64,000 nt of DNA, from positions 1 through 64,000 of the forward strand of contig JADZCA010000020.1 in the NCBI GenBank assembly GCA_020851795.1, read 5' to 3'. The notes under the pieces were generated by a model that saw nothing but the letters and a program-made list of their open reading frames with translations, searched no databases and was not told the DNA's origin. Shown here in pieces: positions 40,626 through 49,550 of this stretch. Both the position numbers and the translations under genes were made by a program. The DNA comes from Planctomycetota bacterium (GTDB taxonomy: Bacteria; Planctomycetota; PLA2; JAEUHO01). Numbering within the stretch: position 1 is the stretch's first letter; each line of letters starts with the position of its first letter.

Positions 40626-41876
40626 CTACCAGCGCACGGTGAGGTCGAGGCTGCGCACGAGCGCGAGGAACGCCTCGCGGTCCTTCGCGCGCGCCGCGGC
40701 GTCGCCGTAGGTCGTCCACGTCAGGACGAGCGTGAGGTCGTCGAGGCGCAGCACCGCACTGGTGGCCCGCGCGCCCGGAGGCTCGCCGAGCGCGGGGTGC
40801 TCGAACACCCACGCGACGTGGCCCTTGGCGGCCAGCGCGACCTCCTCGACGGGGCCGCGGTCCTCGGCGCGGTGGAACGCGAGCTCGGCGTCGCGGTCGG
40901 CGTAGGCGGGCTTGCTCGGGTCCGCGGGCCGGTGGGCGACGCGCAGCGACGCGGTGCGCCGCCCCTCCTCGTCGAGGCGGTCCTCGGCGTAGACGTGCTC
41001 GCCCGTGAGCGCCAGCACGGCCGGGGTCACGACGAAGCCCGCGGGCAGGTCGAACGCGAAGAGCCGCACGGGGAAGCGCGAGGGGTTGCTCGCCGACTCC
41101 TTGAGGTCGAGCAGCTGCACCCGCCGCGCCGCGGGGTGCGCGGCGGTCAGTGGCCGCAGCGAGACGTCCTCGATCGCCTTGTCGAGCGTGGTGCCGCCGC
41201 CCTTGGCGTCGAGGGCGACGTAGACGAGGCGCTCGGTGCCCGGCGGGTGGAAGAGCAGCAGCTCGCCCGAGAACACCGACGTCGGGCCGCCGTAGGCGAC
41301 CGCGGGCTTGCTCGCGTAGCGCTTGGACCGCCACGCGAGGACCTTCTCGCCGCCGACCTTCATCGCGACGGGCGCCACCCCCACCGGCCCCGACGTGATC
41401 GCCCAGTCCACGTGCGCGTACTTGTCCCCGAGCGACATGGCGAAGTCGAGCGCGGTGTTCGACGCGCGCGTCTCCACGGAGCCCTCGCCCGGCGAGAACG
41501 GCACGACGCCGACGTAGAGCATCGACACGGTGCCGCCGCGCAGGTTGAGGTACTGGAGGATCGTCCCGTCGCCGTCGAGCTTCGTGGGCACGGTGAAGTT
41601 GACGCGCGGCACCTGCACCCAGAAGCGCTCGGGCAGGCCGAGCACGACGCACTGGGTCGGGCTCACGGGCACCGCGACCGCCGTGGGGACGTCGCGGATC
41701 GGCGAGCCCACCGGCTCTTCGCGCACCGGGGCGCGTGGCGGCCGCGGCGGCGAGCCCTTGGCCGCGGCGTCCACGGCCGTCGTCGCGATCAGCAGCGCGA
41801 CGCCGACGACGACCCCCGCGCACGACGCGGGGCCCGGGGCGACGGCGGGACGGGACGGCGACCGCGGCGGGCGCAT
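40626..41876 (-). CDS. Secreted or membrane-anchored protein of unknown function
   Basis: 416 residues. An N-terminal helix (CAGVVVGVALLIATTAVDAAA, quoted in part: VVVGVALLIATTAV) is a signal peptide or anchor. The rest is beta-rich: VVLGLPERFWVQVPRVNFTV, ILQYLNLRGGTVSMLYVG and AWVFEHPALGEPPG, repeating a strand-turn pattern twice, perhaps two similar domains. No family recognised. ATG 41876 has no strong ribosome-binding site; a 16-base palindrome CGCGCCGATCGGCGCG (41888-41903) lies just upstream. Confidence 0.65.
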   Translation of the reverse strand: MRPPRSPSRPAVAPGPASCAGVVVGVALLIATTAVDAAAKGSPPRPPRAPVREEPVGSPIRDVPTAVAVPVSPTQCVVLGLPERFWVQVPRVNFTVPTKLDGDGTILQYLNLRGGTVSMLYVGVVPFSPGEGSVETRASNTALDFAMSLGDKYAHVDWAITSGPVGVAPVAMKVGGEKVLAWRSKRYASKPAVAYGGPTSVFSGELLLFHPPGTERLVYVALDAKGGGTTLDKAIEDVSLRPLTAAHPAARRVQLLDLKESASNPSRFPVRLFAFDLPAGFVVTPAVLALTGEHVYAEDRLDEEGRRTASLRVAHRPADPSKPAYADRDAELAFHRAEDRGPVEEVALAAKGHVAWVFEHPALGEPPGARATSAVLRLDDLTLVLTWTTYGDAAARAKDREAFLALVRSLDLTVRW

Positions 41877-41887
41877 GGGAGCATCGT

Positions 41888-41903
41888 CGCGCCGATCGGC
41901 GCG
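41888..41903. promoter_or_regulatory. 16-base palindrome upstream of the 40626-41876 gene
   Basis: CGCGCCGATCGGCGCG is a perfect palindrome 12-27 bases before the ATG and downstream of the toroid-like gene's stop. It could be an operator for the former or a terminator for the latter. Confidence 0.35.
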
Positions 41904-41986
41904 CGGGTCGAGCCTCGAGCCGTCGGACGGGCAGGACGCGGGCCCCGGGTCGTCACCGCGCGGCCGCGGGCGGGCCCCGCTCGTCC

Positions 41987-43237
41987 CTACTTCGGCGGCG
42001 CCGGCTCGCCCGTCACCGGCCCTCGAGGACGCGCGTCGGGCAGGCGGGGGGTCGTCGGGTGCGACGTCTGCGGCGCCCGCACGAGGATCAGGAGCGCGAA
42101 ACTGGTCTCGACGACGTCGGACTCGCCCGAGCGTTCGCCGTCCCAGAGGCTGGTCCAGCCGCCGTCGGCCGCCTGCGTCGAGCAGAGCCAGTCCGCCATC
42201 GAGGCGTACCACGGACGCCCGCCCAGCGACTCCACGTCGGCGAAGACGCAGGCCTTCTCGATCGCGTAGAGCGCGTAGTACGGCCCCATCCCCGGCTCCT
42301 GTGAGACGAGTCCCCCCTTGACCCACGCCTTGGGCCACAGGGGGTAGGTCGCCGGCTTCGCCAGCATCGGCGGCGCGTCGCGACGCAGGGCCGCCAGCCC
42401 GCGCTGGATCGCGGCGTCGAGCGCCCCGCGGTCGGGCGAGCCGCCCTTGGTCGCGGCGAGGGCCTGCCGCGCGAGGAGGAGGTTCGCGACCCCCATTGCG
42501 GTGCCGCAGAGGTAGGGGTCGTTCTCGCCTGCCGGGAACGTGCGAGGCCAGTAGGGCGACGCGCCTCCGCGCTGCGCCTCGATCAGCGACGCGGCGTGGG
42601 CGCGCCAGGTCTGCGCGGGGACGGCGACGCCCATCCTCGCCGCCGCCCAGAGGCCGAGCGCTGCGAACTGGCTGGTGCTCAGGTTGGGACGCAGCGCCGC
42701 GAAGGCCGACCTCGAGGTCGGAGGCGGGATGTCGTAGCCCCACGCTCCGTGGATGGGGTCGAGCGCCCGCGAGAGGCCCGCGGCGAGCACGGGCGCCTCG
42801 GGGGCCCGTCGGTCGATCGCCTGCAGGAACAGCAGCGCGAGCGACGCGCAGTACACCTTCTCCTCCATCTCGCGCACCGCGCGCACGTCGGCCTTGTCGC
42901 CGAACAAGTAGGCCTGCGTGCGCGCCACGGGCTCGACCGTGGGCCCGGTCCCGGCGTGGCGCAGCGCCAACGCTGCCAGAAGCGTCGAGCCGACGCGGTG
43001 GCTCTGGGCCCGGAAACGCCCTCGTGCGTCCTGCTGTGCGACGAGGAACTCGACGGCACGACCGATCGCGGTGTGGACGCGCGCCCGCAGCCCGGCGTCC
43101 ACGCCCGCCGACTTGAGGCGCGCCTCGGTCTCCTCGACGTCGGCTCGGGCGACGCCGGACGCGCCCACGCCCGCGAGGGCGAACAAGACGGCCACCCGCG
43201 CCCACGAGCCCCGCACGTTCCGTCCGACGCGGGTCAC
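41987..43237 (-). CDS. Secreted toroid-repeat protein coupled to the CHAT gene
   Basis: 416 residues with signal peptide (VAVLFALAGVGASGVARA). Helical repeats of the prenyltransferase/squalene-oxidase toroid type follow: AVEFLVAQQDARGRF, ADWLCSTQAADGGWTSLWDG and AAIQRGLAALRRDAPP, with Q-x-x-D/A-G-x-W turns. No terpene-cyclase DxDD motif is seen. Conserved Tyr/Trp-rich stretch MGPYYALYAIEKACVFA. The GTG start at 43237 overlaps the stop of the CHAT-TPR gene (GTGA), so the two products are made together and may act as a pair. Confidence 0.7.
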   Translation of the reverse strand: MTRVGRNVRGSWARVAVLFALAGVGASGVARADVEETEARLKSAGVDAGLRARVHTAIGRAVEFLVAQQDARGRFRAQSHRVGSTLLAALALRHAGTGPTVEPVARTQAYLFGDKADVRAVREMEEKVYCASLALLFLQAIDRRAPEAPVLAAGLSRALDPIHGAWGYDIPPPTSRSAFAALRPNLSTSQFAALGLWAAARMGVAVPAQTWRAHAASLIEAQRGGASPYWPRTFPAGENDPYLCGTAMGVANLLLARQALAATKGGSPDRGALDAAIQRGLAALRRDAPPMLAKPATYPLWPKAWVKGGLVSQEPGMGPYYALYAIEKACVFADVESLGGRPWYASMADWLCSTQAADGGWTSLWDGERSGESDVVETSFALLILVRAPQTSHPTTPRLPDARPRGPVTGEPAPPK

Positions 43238-46200
43238 GGCACCCCCCAGAGCGTCCACGCCGCCCAGTAGTAGGGGTGCGCCCACCGAGGGTCGCGGCGC
43301 ACGTGGTCCTGCGCCGCCCGCAACGCCGCGGCGGCCGTCGTCGCCGGGCCGCCCTTCGGGTCCCAGAGCTCGTAGAACTTCCGCATCAGCGCCGCGGTCG
43401 CCGCGTCGTCCACCTTCCAGAGAGAGCACACGACGCGGGGCGCCCCCACCCCGAGGAACGCCTGCATCAGGCCGACGACGCCCTCGCCGCGGACGACGCG
43501 CCCTCGCCCCGTCTCGCATGCCGACAGCACGACGAGGTCCGCGGCCACGCGCAGGCGGAAGACGTCGAGGCACGTGACGAACCCGTCGTCGTCGTCGGCC
43601 GCGGTGACCGCGAGCGAGGAGAGCGCCGGGCGCTCGATGTCGAGGAGCCCGTGGCAGGCGAGGTGCACCGCCCGCCACCGCGTCCCGCGCGCGAGCGCGG
43701 CGCGCAAGCGCGCCTCGGTGGCCTCTCGCCCGAGCAGGGTCTCGGTCCCGACCGCGAGCACCTCCTCGCGCGTGGCGGGCAGCGGCACGAGCCGACCGAC
43801 CGCGCCGCGGTGGAGGGCGAGCGCGCGCTCGTCGGTCACGGTGTCGTAGGCCGGGTCGCCCAGCGCGAGCACCCCGACCCCGCGCACGGCGGGGCGGGTC
43901 CGCAGTCGCCGCAGCACGCCGGCCGACGGGACGTGGACGACCTCCCGCCCCGGCAGCAGCGGCGCGAACGCGACCGCCGTGAGGGAGCCGGACGGCGAGA
44001 CGAGCACCCGGCGGCTGGAGGGCCCGAGCCCGAGCGGCGCGACGACGAGGCGTGCGAGCCGCTCGAGAGCAGGGCCGGGCTCGACGGCGGGGTCGTCGAG
44101 CGCGAGCGCGGCCGCCGCCTCGTCGATCGCGGTCGGGGCGCCGAGCGCGACGACGCGCGCGCCGTCGGCGTCCACGACGAGCGCGAGGGCTTCGCTCGGG
44201 TGGAGCACGTAGGTCACCAACGTCTCGCCCGGCTCGAGCGACGCACCGACCTCGGCGAGCGTCGGCGGCGTGGGGTGGACGACCGAGGCACCCTCGGCCG
44301 ATTCTCGCTGGATCCGCGCGACCACCGCCGCCACCTGCGCCCGAGCGGCGTCGAGCGCCGCGGTCCGCTCGCGCACGACGTCCAGGCGCATCTCCCCCAT
44401 CGCGGCGCGCAGGGCGGCCGCCGCCCGCGCCTCGGCGGCGCGCGCCTGCGCTTCCGCCGCGCGCAATTCCGACGAGACGGTCGCGGCGGCGAGCGCGTCG
44501 CCGCCGAGCGCACGCAGCAGCGAACGCGCGCGCTGCCATTCGACGAGATGGAGGAGCGCGGCGACGTCCGACGCGCGCACGGCCGCACGTGCGGCGTACT
44601 CGATCAGGTACGTCTGGCGGTACCGCTCGTGGGTCGACTCCTCCGCAGCGAGCCCGGCGTCGAGGGAGGACGCGACATCGAGCGCCTGCAGCGCGAAGGC
44701 GAGCGCGCGGCGGTCGTCCCCGCGCGACTCGTGCACCGCGCCGATGGCACCGAGCGCGTCGGCTTCGCATGCGCGCAGCCCGGCCCGGCGTGCGACCTCG
44801 AGCGCCCGCTCGAGCACGAGCAGCGCCTCGTCCAGGCGTCCGGCGCCCGCGCTCGCCGCACCGAGGCCGACGAGCGCGGCGGCGAGGTCGTCCACGACCC
44901 CCGTGGACTCTGCGACCTCCACCGCGCGCCGGAGCGTCGCGATCGCCGCCGGGTAGTCGCCGCGTGTGTGCTGCACCGCAGCGATGGCCGCCAAGCACGC
45001 GGAGACTCTCACGCGCGGCCCCGAGGTCTCGTAGTGTTCGAGCGCGCGCTGATGGAGCTCGAGAGAGCGGTCGAGGTCGCCCTCGAGGAAATGCACCACG
45101 CCGAGGCGGGAGAGGATCGCCGTGGCTTCGTCGGCGTCGCCCAGAGCCTCGGTCTCGCGGAGCGCCTGCTCGAGCATCGCGACCGCCCGATCGCCGACTC
45201 CCAGCTCGGCGAGGCGCCCGCCGAGGTTGCCGAGCGTCGCCGCGGCCCCCGCGCGGTCGCCGATCGCACGCTGCAGCTCGAGCGCGCGCTCGTAAGCCGT
45301 CACGGCCGCGGCCGTCTCCCCGAGGTCGGACAGGAACGACGCCACGTTGCCGAGCATCTGTGCCTTCGCCGCCCGCGCGCCGATCTCCTCCGTGATCGCG
45401 AGCGCCCGGCGGAGCGTGGCGAGCGCGGCGCGTGGATCGCCGAGCTTGCCCTCGACGACGCCGATGCGCTGGAGGGTCCGGGCCACGGCGAGACGGTCCC
45501 CGCGCGTCGCGTAGAACGCGAGCACCGCATCGAGCTCGCGGCGCGCCACGTCGGCGAGCCCGCGCTCGAAGTCGAGCATCGCGAGCTCGCTGCGCACCCG
45601 CACGGTCTGGGCCTCGTCGCGAGCGGCTCGTGCGACCTCGAGCGCGCGCGTGTACGCCTCGCGCGCGGTGGTGGCGTCGGAGCGGAGCGCGTGGAGGCTC
45701 CCGATCCGTCCCAGCGTGACGACGAGCGGACGCACCGCGCCCGCGCGCTCGAGGACCGCTCGCGCGGCCTCGTACGCTGCGAGCGCCTCGTCGTAGGCAC
45801 CGCGCGCCGCGAGCGCCATCCCGGCGTCGCTCCGCGCGGCGGCCGCCCGGGCCGCGTCCCCCTGCTTCTCGTAGGCCTCGACGGCGCGCTGCGCCGCGGC
45901 CTGGGCACCTACGTAGTCCCCGAGCCCGTACCGAGCCGATCCCTCGACCTCGTCGGTCGCAGCGACGTCGACTTCGGCGTCGCGCAGGCCCGTGAACAGC
46001 GCACGTGCCTCCTTCGCCGACGCGAGCGCCGCGACGTACTCGTCGAGCCCGACGAGCACCGACCCTCGGTCGCGCAGCGAGCGCGCCCGACCGCGGGCGT
46101 CCCCGGTCTCCGCTTGGATCGCCGCCGCCCGATCGTACGCATCGAGGGCGACCTTCGCGTCGCCGCGCCCCGCGAGCACGACGCCGAGCCGGTACCGCGC

Positions 46201-47397
46201 GGACGCCTCCCCGGTCCGGTCGCCGCTCGCCTCGCAGAGCCGGATCGCCTCGTGCAGCGCGGCGACCGCGTCGTCGGGCCGGCCGATCTCGGACAGCGCG
46301 AGCGCGAGCAGCGTGAGCGACCTCGCCTCGTCCGCACCGCGCCCGCGAGCCCGGAACGCCGCGACCGCGCGCTCGAGGACGGGCACGGCATCGGCGGACC
46401 GGCCGAGGCGGTGCAACGCCGCACCGACGTTGTGGAGCGCGCTCGCCGTCCCGTCCGCGTCCCCGCGCGCCTCCTCCATCGCGAGCGCGCGCTGGTGGAG
46501 CTCGAGCGCGCGGGCGAAGTCGCGACGCCGGTGATGGACGAGGCCGAGCGAGCCGAGCACGGAGGCGACGCCCGCGAGGTCGCCCGCGGCCTCGCGAAGG
46601 GCGAGCGAGCGCTCGTACGCGACGATCGCCTCGTCGTAGCGGCGCAGCTCGGCGAGGGCGTTCCCCTTCGCACCGCAGGCCCGCGCCTCGGCCGGCGCGT
46701 CGCGCCGTCGCTCGTGGACGGCCCGCGCCCGCTCGTAGGCCTCCACGGCCCCGGCCGCGTCCTTGGCGCGCAGCGCGGCGGCGCCCGCGGCGTGCCACGA
46801 CTCGCCCGCCCGACGCAGCATCCCGAGCGGCTGCGCCGACTCGGCGACGCGCCGCCACGCGGCGGCGGCGGCGGCCGGAGGCCCGCGCCGGTCGGATGCC
46901 TGGGCCGCACACTCGAGCGTGCGCACGGCGACCACGTCCGCGACCTCCGCCGGCGGGCCCGAGCCGGCGAACGCGATCGCCTCGTCGGTGCGGCCCGCCC
47001 TGAGCGCCGCCCGGGCGCGCTCGAGGCGCGCACGGCGGTCGGCGTCGTCGGCGACGGCGCGCCTTGCGGCCACGTACGCAGGCAGCGCTTCGGTGTCGGG
47101 CCGGGGCGACGCCTTGGCGAACCGCTCGGCGTCGTCACCCCGGCCGCGGCGGAGCAGCTCGTCGGCGACGAACCAAGGGTCGGGCTCGTCGCCCGCCGCG
47201 AGCCTGCGCAGCGCCGCGTCGTCGGCGGACGCGACCGCCGCCGACACCGCGTCCGCGACGGACTCGAGCCGCGGCGCCGCCGCCGGCGGCGCGGGCGGCG
47301 GACGGCCCGTCGGCGCGTCGGCGGCGAAGCCACGACGCTCCGCCGGGACGACGACCGCCGCGAGGAGGAGGACGGCGACGGCGGCGGACGGGCGCAT
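43234..47397 (-). CDS. Exported TPR-CHAT protein (caspase-like peptidase domain)
   Basis: 1387 residues: signal peptide (VAVLLLAAVVV), an Ala/Pro linker, then about twenty TPR units from 150 to 950 (such as LGSLGLVHHRRRDFARALELHQRALAM split over repeats). The C-terminal 350 residues are a CHAT domain with His in WRAVHLACHGLLD and Cys in VVLSACETGRG, the caspase-like dyad, and closing PYYWAAWTLWG. CHAT proteins are peptidases or scaffolds; most are cytoplasmic, so the signal peptide is notable. ATG 47397 sits 7 bases after a TACCTT element; no ribosome-binding site. Confidence 0.9.
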   Translation of the reverse strand: MRPSAAVAVLLLAAVVVPAERRGFAADAPTGRPPPAPPAAAPRLESVADAVSAAVASADDAALRRLAAGDEPDPWFVADELLRRGRGDDAERFAKASPRPDTEALPAYVAARRAVADDADRRARLERARAALRAGRTDEAIAFAGSGPPAEVADVVAVRTLECAAQASDRRGPPAAAAAAWRRVAESAQPLGMLRRAGESWHAAGAAALRAKDAAGAVEAYERARAVHERRRDAPAEARACGAKGNALAELRRYDEAIVAYERSLALREAAGDLAGVASVLGSLGLVHHRRRDFARALELHQRALAMEEARGDADGTASALHNVGAALHRLGRSADAVPVLERAVAAFRARGRGADEARSLTLLALALSEIGRPDDAVAALHEAIRLCEASGDRTGEASARYRLGVVLAGRGDAKVALDAYDRAAAIQAETGDARGRARSLRDRGSVLVGLDEYVAALASAKEARALFTGLRDAEVDVAATDEVEGSARYGLGDYVGAQAAAQRAVEAYEKQGDAARAAAARSDAGMALAARGAYDEALAAYEAARAVLERAGAVRPLVVTLGRIGSLHALRSDATTAREAYTRALEVARAARDEAQTVRVRSELAMLDFERGLADVARRELDAVLAFYATRGDRLAVARTLQRIGVVEGKLGDPRAALATLRRALAITEEIGARAAKAQMLGNVASFLSDLGETAAAVTAYERALELQRAIGDRAGAAATLGNLGGRLAELGVGDRAVAMLEQALRETEALGDADEATAILSRLGVVHFLEGDLDRSLELHQRALEHYETSGPRVRVSACLAAIAAVQHTRGDYPAAIATLRRAVEVAESTGVVDDLAAALVGLGAASAGAGRLDEALLVLERALEVARRAGLRACEADALGAIGAVHESRGDDRRALAFALQALDVASSLDAGLAAEESTHERYRQTYLIEYAARAAVRASDVAALLHLVEWQRARSLLRALGGDALAAATVSSELRAAEAQARAAEARAAAALRAAMGEMRLDVVRERTAALDAARAQVAAVVARIQRESAEGASVVHPTPPTLAEVGASLEPGETLVTYVLHPSEALALVVDADGARVVALGAPTAIDEAAAALALDDPAVEPGPALERLARLVVAPLGLGPSSRRVLVSPSGSLTAVAFAPLLPGREVVHVPSAGVLRRLRTRPAVRGVGVLALGDPAYDTVTDERALALHRGAVGRLVPLPATREEVLAVGTETLLGREATEARLRAALARGTRWRAVHLACHGLLDIERPALSSLAVTAADDDDGFVTCLDVFRLRVAADLVVLSACETGRGRVVRGEGVVGLMQAFLGVGAPRVVCSLWKVDDAATAALMRKFYELWDPKGGPATTAAAALRAAQDHVRRDPRWAHPYYWAAWTLWGVP

Positions 47398-47404
47398 CGG
47401 GACC

Positions 47405-47410
47405 AAGGTA
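47405..47410 (-). promoter_or_regulatory. -10-like TACCTT, leaderless arrangement (CHAT gene)
   Basis: TACCTT ends 7 bases before ATG 47397. Confidence 0.4.
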
Positions 47411-47469
47411 CCGAAGCGCCGCGAAGGGGGACAACTACCGGGCGGCCGGGCCGCCTCGCACCGTCTGCT

Positions 47470-48528
47470 TCAGAGGCGTGCGGCGACGACCGCCGCCGCG
47501 TCGTCCCACGTGGACCGCGGCGGGGCGACGAGCGCGGGGCGCGCGCCGAGCAGCACGTCGGCCGCGCCCGGCCAGGCGTCCGCCGCGTCGGCGGCGGGCG
47601 GCGGCACGAGCACGACCCCCGTCGCCCCGTCGGCCACGAGCGCGCGGTGCGCCGCGACGTCGCTGGCCACGACGGGCGTCCCGCACGCGAGGCTCTCCGC
47701 CACCGGCAGCGAGAAGCCTTCGTAGCGCGAAGGCACCATCGTCCACGAGGCCCCGGCGTAGAGCGCGGCGAGGTCCCCGTCGCCGAGGCTCGGGAACACG
47801 ACCGCGCCCTCGACCGCGAGGCCCGCGGCGCCCGCGAGCACGAGCCCGAGGTCGGGCGCCCGCGCGCGCGCCTCGCGCCACGCCGCCACGGCCGCGCGCA
47901 GCGCCTTGCGCGGCTCGTCGCGCCCGACGACGAGGACGTAGGGCGCCCGCGCGCCGAGCCGCGCGGCCACGGCGGCCGCGTCGGCGCGCGCGGCGGGCGA
48001 GAACGGGGCCTCGGCCGCGTTGCGCGCGACGACGACGTCGCGCAGGCCGTACGCCGACGACAGCTCGTCGCGCACCGCATCGGAGACGGCGACGACGACG
48101 GCCGCGCGACGCAGCACCGCGCCGTAGCGCGCGCGCCCGTACAGCGCGCGAAGGCGCCCGCCGTACCCGTGGAGGAAGCGGAGGTCGTGGACCGTCACGA
48201 CGGTGCGCACGCGGTCCGGGACCACGACGGGCCCGTGGTCCACGAGGAGGTGGCCGTAGGGCGCCTCGCGGTGGCGCCGACGCAGCGCACGCGCGCGCCG
48301 CCACAGCCGCCACGCGCCGCCCCGACAGGAGACGTCGTCGGTCGCGTGCACGAGGCGGTCGCCCGTGCACGCGGGGCCGGGTCCGCCGCCGTCGCGCGCC
48401 CAGTGGACCTCGAAGACGGCGTCGGGCCGCGCGCGCGCGAGCCGCGGGAGCAGCGCCTCGGCGCGGCGGCGCGCGCCCGAGGGCACGGGACCGTAGGGCG
48501 TCGCGTCCACGACGACGAGGAGCGTCAT
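47470..48528 (-). CDS. GT4-type glycosyltransferase (third of three)
   Basis: 352 residues of GT-B fold. Donor-domain signature SRYEGFSLPVAESLACGTPVVASD (EX7E type), with VLVVGRDEPRKAL and SLGDGDLAALYAGASWTMVPS. Acceptor half has VVTVHDLRFLHGYGG and VVAVSDAVRDEL. It transfers sugars from a nucleotide sugar to a glycan acceptor, probably in surface polysaccharide synthesis. ATG overlaps the stop of the upstream glycosyltransferase (ATGA). Confidence 0.88.
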   Translation of the reverse strand: MTLLVVVDATPYGPVPSGARRRAEALLPRLARARPDAVFEVHWARDGGGPGPACTGDRLVHATDDVSCRGGAWRLWRRARALRRRHREAPYGHLLVDHGPVVVPDRVRTVVTVHDLRFLHGYGGRLRALYGRARYGAVLRRAAVVVAVSDAVRDELSSAYGLRDVVVARNAAEAPFSPAARADAAAVAARLGARAPYVLVVGRDEPRKALRAAVAAWREARARAPDLGLVLAGAAGLAVEGAVVFPSLGDGDLAALYAGASWTMVPSRYEGFSLPVAESLACGTPVVASDVAAHRALVADGATGVVLVPPPAADAADAWPGAADVLLGARPALVAPPRSTWDDAAAVVAARL

Positions 48529-49550
48529 CGCGGCCCCTCCGCGACGGCCTCTTCGAGGACGTCGGCGAACGCGGCGGCGGCGCGTGCCGGCGGGAACGCG
48601 GCCGCACGCGCGAGGCCGCGGGCGACGAGCGTCGCGCGCAGCGCGTCGTCGTCGAAGGCGCGGTCGATCGCGGCGGCGAGCGCCGCCGCGTCGCCCGGCG
48701 CGACCGTCCACGCGGCGTCGCCGACGACCTCCGGGAGCGAGCCCGCGGTCGTGGTCACGACGAGCACGCCCGCGGCCATCGCCTCGAGCGGCGGGTAGCC
48801 GAATCCCTCCGAGCGCGACGGGTAGACGAGGATGCGCGCGCCCGCGACGAGCGCCATGAGCGCCGCGTCGTCGAGGTCGTCCTCCACGCGGACGCGGGGG
48901 TCGTGCGCGAGCGCGCGGCCCAGCGCGCCGTCGGGGCGCCCCACGACGACCCACGCGCGCGGCGTCGCGGCGCGCGCGACGGCCGCGCGCCAGACGTCGA
49001 CGCCCTTGCGCCGCGCACGGCGCGCGCCGACGAGCACGCCGTAGGGCGTCGCGTCGCGGCGCGGCGTGCGCGCGGCCGCGGTCCACGGCGCCGGGTCGAA
49101 GCCGTGGGGCACGACGCGCACGCGCGGGGCCGCCTCGGGGTGCAGCGAGAGGACGTCGTCGCGGGTGGCGACCGAGGGGACGACGATGCGGGCGGCCCCG
49201 ACCACGTCGGCCGCGAGCCACTGCCGGTGCGACCACGCGCGCAGGCGTCCTTCGACGAGCCCCGCGCGGACGAAGGGCAGCTCGTGCACGGTGACGACGA
49301 CCGGCACGCGGACGGCGGGGAAGGCCGACCACGGCGAGACGAACGCGTCGAAGCCGACGGGCGACACGGCGTCCACGAGCCGCCGGCGGTGTTGCGACGC
49401 GCGCTCGCCGGGGCGCGGGGCGAACGGCACGACGTCGGGTCCGTCCGCCCGCGCGCGCAGCGCCGCGAGCAGCGTGCCGAGCGCGCGGGCGACGCCGCCG
49501 CGCGGCTCGAGGACGAGCGGCGAGACGTCGAACGCGACGCGACGCCTCAT
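48525..49550 (-). CDS. GT4-type glycosyltransferase (second of three)
   Basis: 341 residues. SRSEGFGYPPLEAMAAGVLVVTT carries the EX7E motif; MALVAGARILVYP precedes it. Acceptor half: VVTVHELPFVRAGL and RIVVPSVATRDDVLSLHP. Substrate unknown. Both ends overlap neighbours by 4 bases (ATGA), so the three enzymes come from one message. Confidence 0.88.
   Translation of the reverse strand: MRRRVAFDVSPLVLEPRGGVARALGTLLAALRARADGPDVVPFAPRPGERASQHRRRLVDAVSPVGFDAFVSPWSAFPAVRVPVVVTVHELPFVRAGLVEGRLRAWSHRQWLAADVVGAARIVVPSVATRDDVLSLHPEAAPRVRVVPHGFDPAPWTAAARTPRRDATPYGVLVGARRARRKGVDVWRAAVARAATPRAWVVVGRPDGALGRALAHDPRVRVEDDLDDAALMALVAGARILVYPSRSEGFGYPPLEAMAAGVLVVTTTAGSLPEVVGDAAWTVAPGDAAALAAAIDRAFDDDALRATLVARGLARAAAFPPARAAAAFADVLEEAVAEGPR

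Noticed and set aside
43234..47397. CHAT-TPR as part of a type III-E CRISPR (Csx29-like) system
   Set aside because: The protein has a signal peptide and there is no cas gene or array in the window.
43276..48798. Long sense-strand frame opposite the CHAT-TPR and glycosyltransferase genes
   Set aside because: Low-complexity Arg/Ala/Gly translation; the minus-strand genes have TPR, CHAT and GT4 motifs.
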